A DNA stretch of 64,000 nucleotides from Sphaerobacter sp. (GTDB taxonomy: Bacteria > Chloroflexota > Chloroflexia > Thermomicrobiales > Thermomicrobiaceae). The stretch spans positions 1-64,000 of the forward strand of contig JASBVL010000011.1 of assembly GCA_029961075.1 (NCBI GenBank), in the 5' to 3' direction. Position numbers and translations under genes: made by a program. Shown piece after piece: positions 62,710-64,000 of this stretch. Each line of letters begins with the position of its first letter. The first letter of the stretch is position 1. Below the pieces are notes generated by a model. It did no database searches. It was not told where the DNA came from and worked only from the letters and a program-made list of their open reading frames with translations.

Positions 62710-64000
62710 ATGACCCTGACGACGACTCTGGCCGAATTCATCGCCACGACGCGCTACGAAGACCTGCCCACCGACGCGATCACGATGGCGCGCCGCTCGA
62801 TCCTCGACTGGCTCGGCTCCGCCCTGCGCGGGGGGGCCACCCAGCCCGCCCGGATCGCGCAGGCGGTCGCCGGGCGTGCGATGGCCGGCTCCGACGCGAC
62901 GCTCCTCGCCACCGGCGGCCGGCTCTCGGCGCTCGGCGCGGCCTTCGCCAACGGTGTCGCGTCGCACGTCATCGAGCTGGACGACCTCCACCAGGCGTCC
63001 ACCTTCCACCCCGCCGCGCCGATCATCCCGGCCGCGCTCGCCGTGGCCGAGCGCAGCGGCGCCCGCGGGCACGCCCTCCTCCGCGCGGTCGTGCTCGGCT
63101 ACGACGTGGGCATCCGCGTCGCGGAGGCGGTCAACCCTTCCCACTATCGCTACTGGCACCCGACCGGCACCTGCGGCGTCTTCGGCGCTGCGGCCGCCGC
63201 CAGCGCACTCCTCGACCTCCTCGCGGCCCAGGTGGTGCAGGCGCTCGGCACGGCTGGGACGCAGGCCAGCGGCCTGTGGGAGTTCCTCGCGGACGGCGCG
63301 ATGTCGAAGCACCTCCACGCCGGCATGGCGGCGCACGACGGCATCCTCGCGGCCGACCTCGCCGCCGCGGGCTTCACCGGCGCCTCGCGCATCCTCGAGG
63401 GCCCCCGCGGCTTCTTCGCCGCGACCGCCGACACCGCCGACGCGGCGCGCGTCACCGACGGGCTGGGTCGCCACTTCAAGATCGTCGAGAACGGCTTCAA
63501 GCGCCACGCCTGCTGCGGCCATACCCACACGGCCGTCGATGCCGCCCTCATCCTCCGCGCGCGCATTGCCGGCCGCTCGATCGAGCGGGTCGATATCGAC
63601 ACCTACCGCGTGGCGCTCGACATCACCGACAACCCGACCCCGCGCACGCCCTACGAGGCGAAGTTCAGCATCCAGTACGCGGTCGCGATCGCGCTGCTCG
63701 ACGGCCGCGCCGGGCTGGAGCAGTTCACCGAGGCGCGGATGCGCCGCGACGACATCGCCTCCCTCCTCCGACGCACCAGCGCGGGCGAGAACCCCGCCCA
63801 TACCGCTGGCTACCCCGCGGTCTGGCCCGCCCGCGTCCGCGTGCTGCTGACCGACGGGGCGCTGCTCGAGGAGACTGTGGAGCACCCCAAGGGCATGCCG
63901 GCCAACCCACTCACCGACGCCGAGCTGATTGCCAAGTTCCACGACCTGGTCGACCCGGTCCTTGGGCACCACACCGCCGCGCGCCTCGTGGAGGAGGTCG
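62710..64000 (+). CDS. MmgE/PrpD family protein (runs off the window)
   Basis: The first 430 residues of a MmgE/PrpD protein; the frame is still open at 64000. The N-terminal helical domain has the family blocks RRSILDWLGSALRGG (about 28-42), ANGVASHVIELDDLHQASTFHPAAPIIPAALAVAE in pieces (about 80-115), GYDVGIRVAEAV, HPTGTCGVFGAAAAA and the second-domain NGFKRHACCGHTHTAVDA (about 262-279). PrpD is 2-methylcitrate dehydratase and MmgE-like relatives include cis-aconitate decarboxylase and iminodisuccinate epimerase; which reaction applies here is open. An AGCGGAGG ribosome site precedes the ATG. The gap 62471-62709 contains no gene. Confidence 0.88.
   Translation, partial: MTLTTTLAEFIATTRYEDLPTDAITMARRSILDWLGSALRGGATQPARIAQAVAGRAMAGSDATLLATGGRLSALGAAFANGVASHVIELDDLHQASTFHPAAPIIPAALAVAERSGARGHALLRAVVLGYDVGIRVAEAVNPSHYRYWHPTGTCGVFGAAAAASALLDLLAAQVVQALGTAGTQASGLWEFLADGAMSKHLHAGMAAHDGILAADLAAAGFTGASRILEGPRGFFAATADTADAARVTDGLGRHFKIVENGFKRHACCGHTHTAVDAALILRARIAGRSIERVDIDTYRVALDITDNPTPRTPYEAKFSIQYAVAIALLDGRAGLEQFTEARMRRDDIASLLRRTSAGENPAHTAGYPAVWPARVRVLLTDGALLEETVEHPKGMPANPLTDAELIAKFHDLVDPVLGHHTAARLVEEV

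Overview
This is a chromosomal window of very high G+C (about 70% by eye) with tightly packed genes, many GTG and some TTG starts, and strong GGAGG-type ribosome sites. Gene content fits a Chloroflexota bacterium of the Thermomicrobia/Sphaerobacter type: a luciferase-like oxidoreductase family common there, a MerR-DUF433/DUF5615 pair, a HipA-like kinase with DUF3037, secreted proteins with FPxTGH-type repeats, GT39/YfhO-like giant membrane proteins, and GC-rich intergenic repeats. The taxonomic call is inference; no rRNA or tRNA gene was seen.

Layout. 0-6.2 kb (minus strand): metallophosphoesterase, ADP-forming acyl-CoA synthetase, MaoC hydratase and two acyl-CoA dehydrogenases, a carboxylate activation and beta-oxidation cluster. 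6.5-9.4 kb (minus): small membrane protein, M20 peptidase, luciferase-like oxidoreductase. 9.8-16.3 kb (plus): two M24 'pita-bread' proteins flanking a peptide-type ABC importer (binding protein plus two permeases, no ATPases); the first M24 protein has lost three of five metal ligands. 17-21.5 kb: a very large Asp-box repeat protein and a DUF4352 membrane protein. 21.6-25.8 kb (minus): a WYL regulator, a coupled coiled-coil/serine-protease pair bracketed by 62-bp direct repeats, and a DUF5615 toxin beside an amber-interrupted MerR-DUF433 gene. 26-31.4 kb (plus): cell-envelope glycan cluster (TagA/WecG transferase, HldE-type kinase and nucleotidyltransferase as separate genes, MurJ flippase).

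31.5-33.1 kb holds a cupin gene and then a repeat-rich stretch with a wrecked crcB fluoride-channel gene. 33.1-40.8 kb (minus): LysM-C39 protein, rpiA, a split transketolase, a large membrane protein, and the DUF3037/HipA-like pair. 41-47.5 kb: secreted repeat protein, an ABC-2 exporter, an UPF0104-like membrane protein, galE and an SDR. 47.5-48.9 kb is a decayed two-component locus (receiver-domain fragment, 11-bp operator repeats, frameshifted secreted protein). 49-52.9 kb: MacB/LolD-type ATPase and FtsX-type permease. 53-56 kb (minus): rhomboid protease, GT39-like protein, two small YtxH-like proteins. 56.2-58.2 kb: sucCD. 58.6-64 kb: HEAT-like protein, zinc-ribbon protein, YfhO-like protein and a MmgE/PrpD gene running off the right edge.

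The most unusual material is between the genes: a composite repeat with arms made of degenerate TGCGTA units around a CCCCTCTCC palindrome, several long perfect hairpins without T-tracts at gene ends, and four independent sites of gene wreckage. No CRISPR array, prophage or complete insertion sequence was seen.
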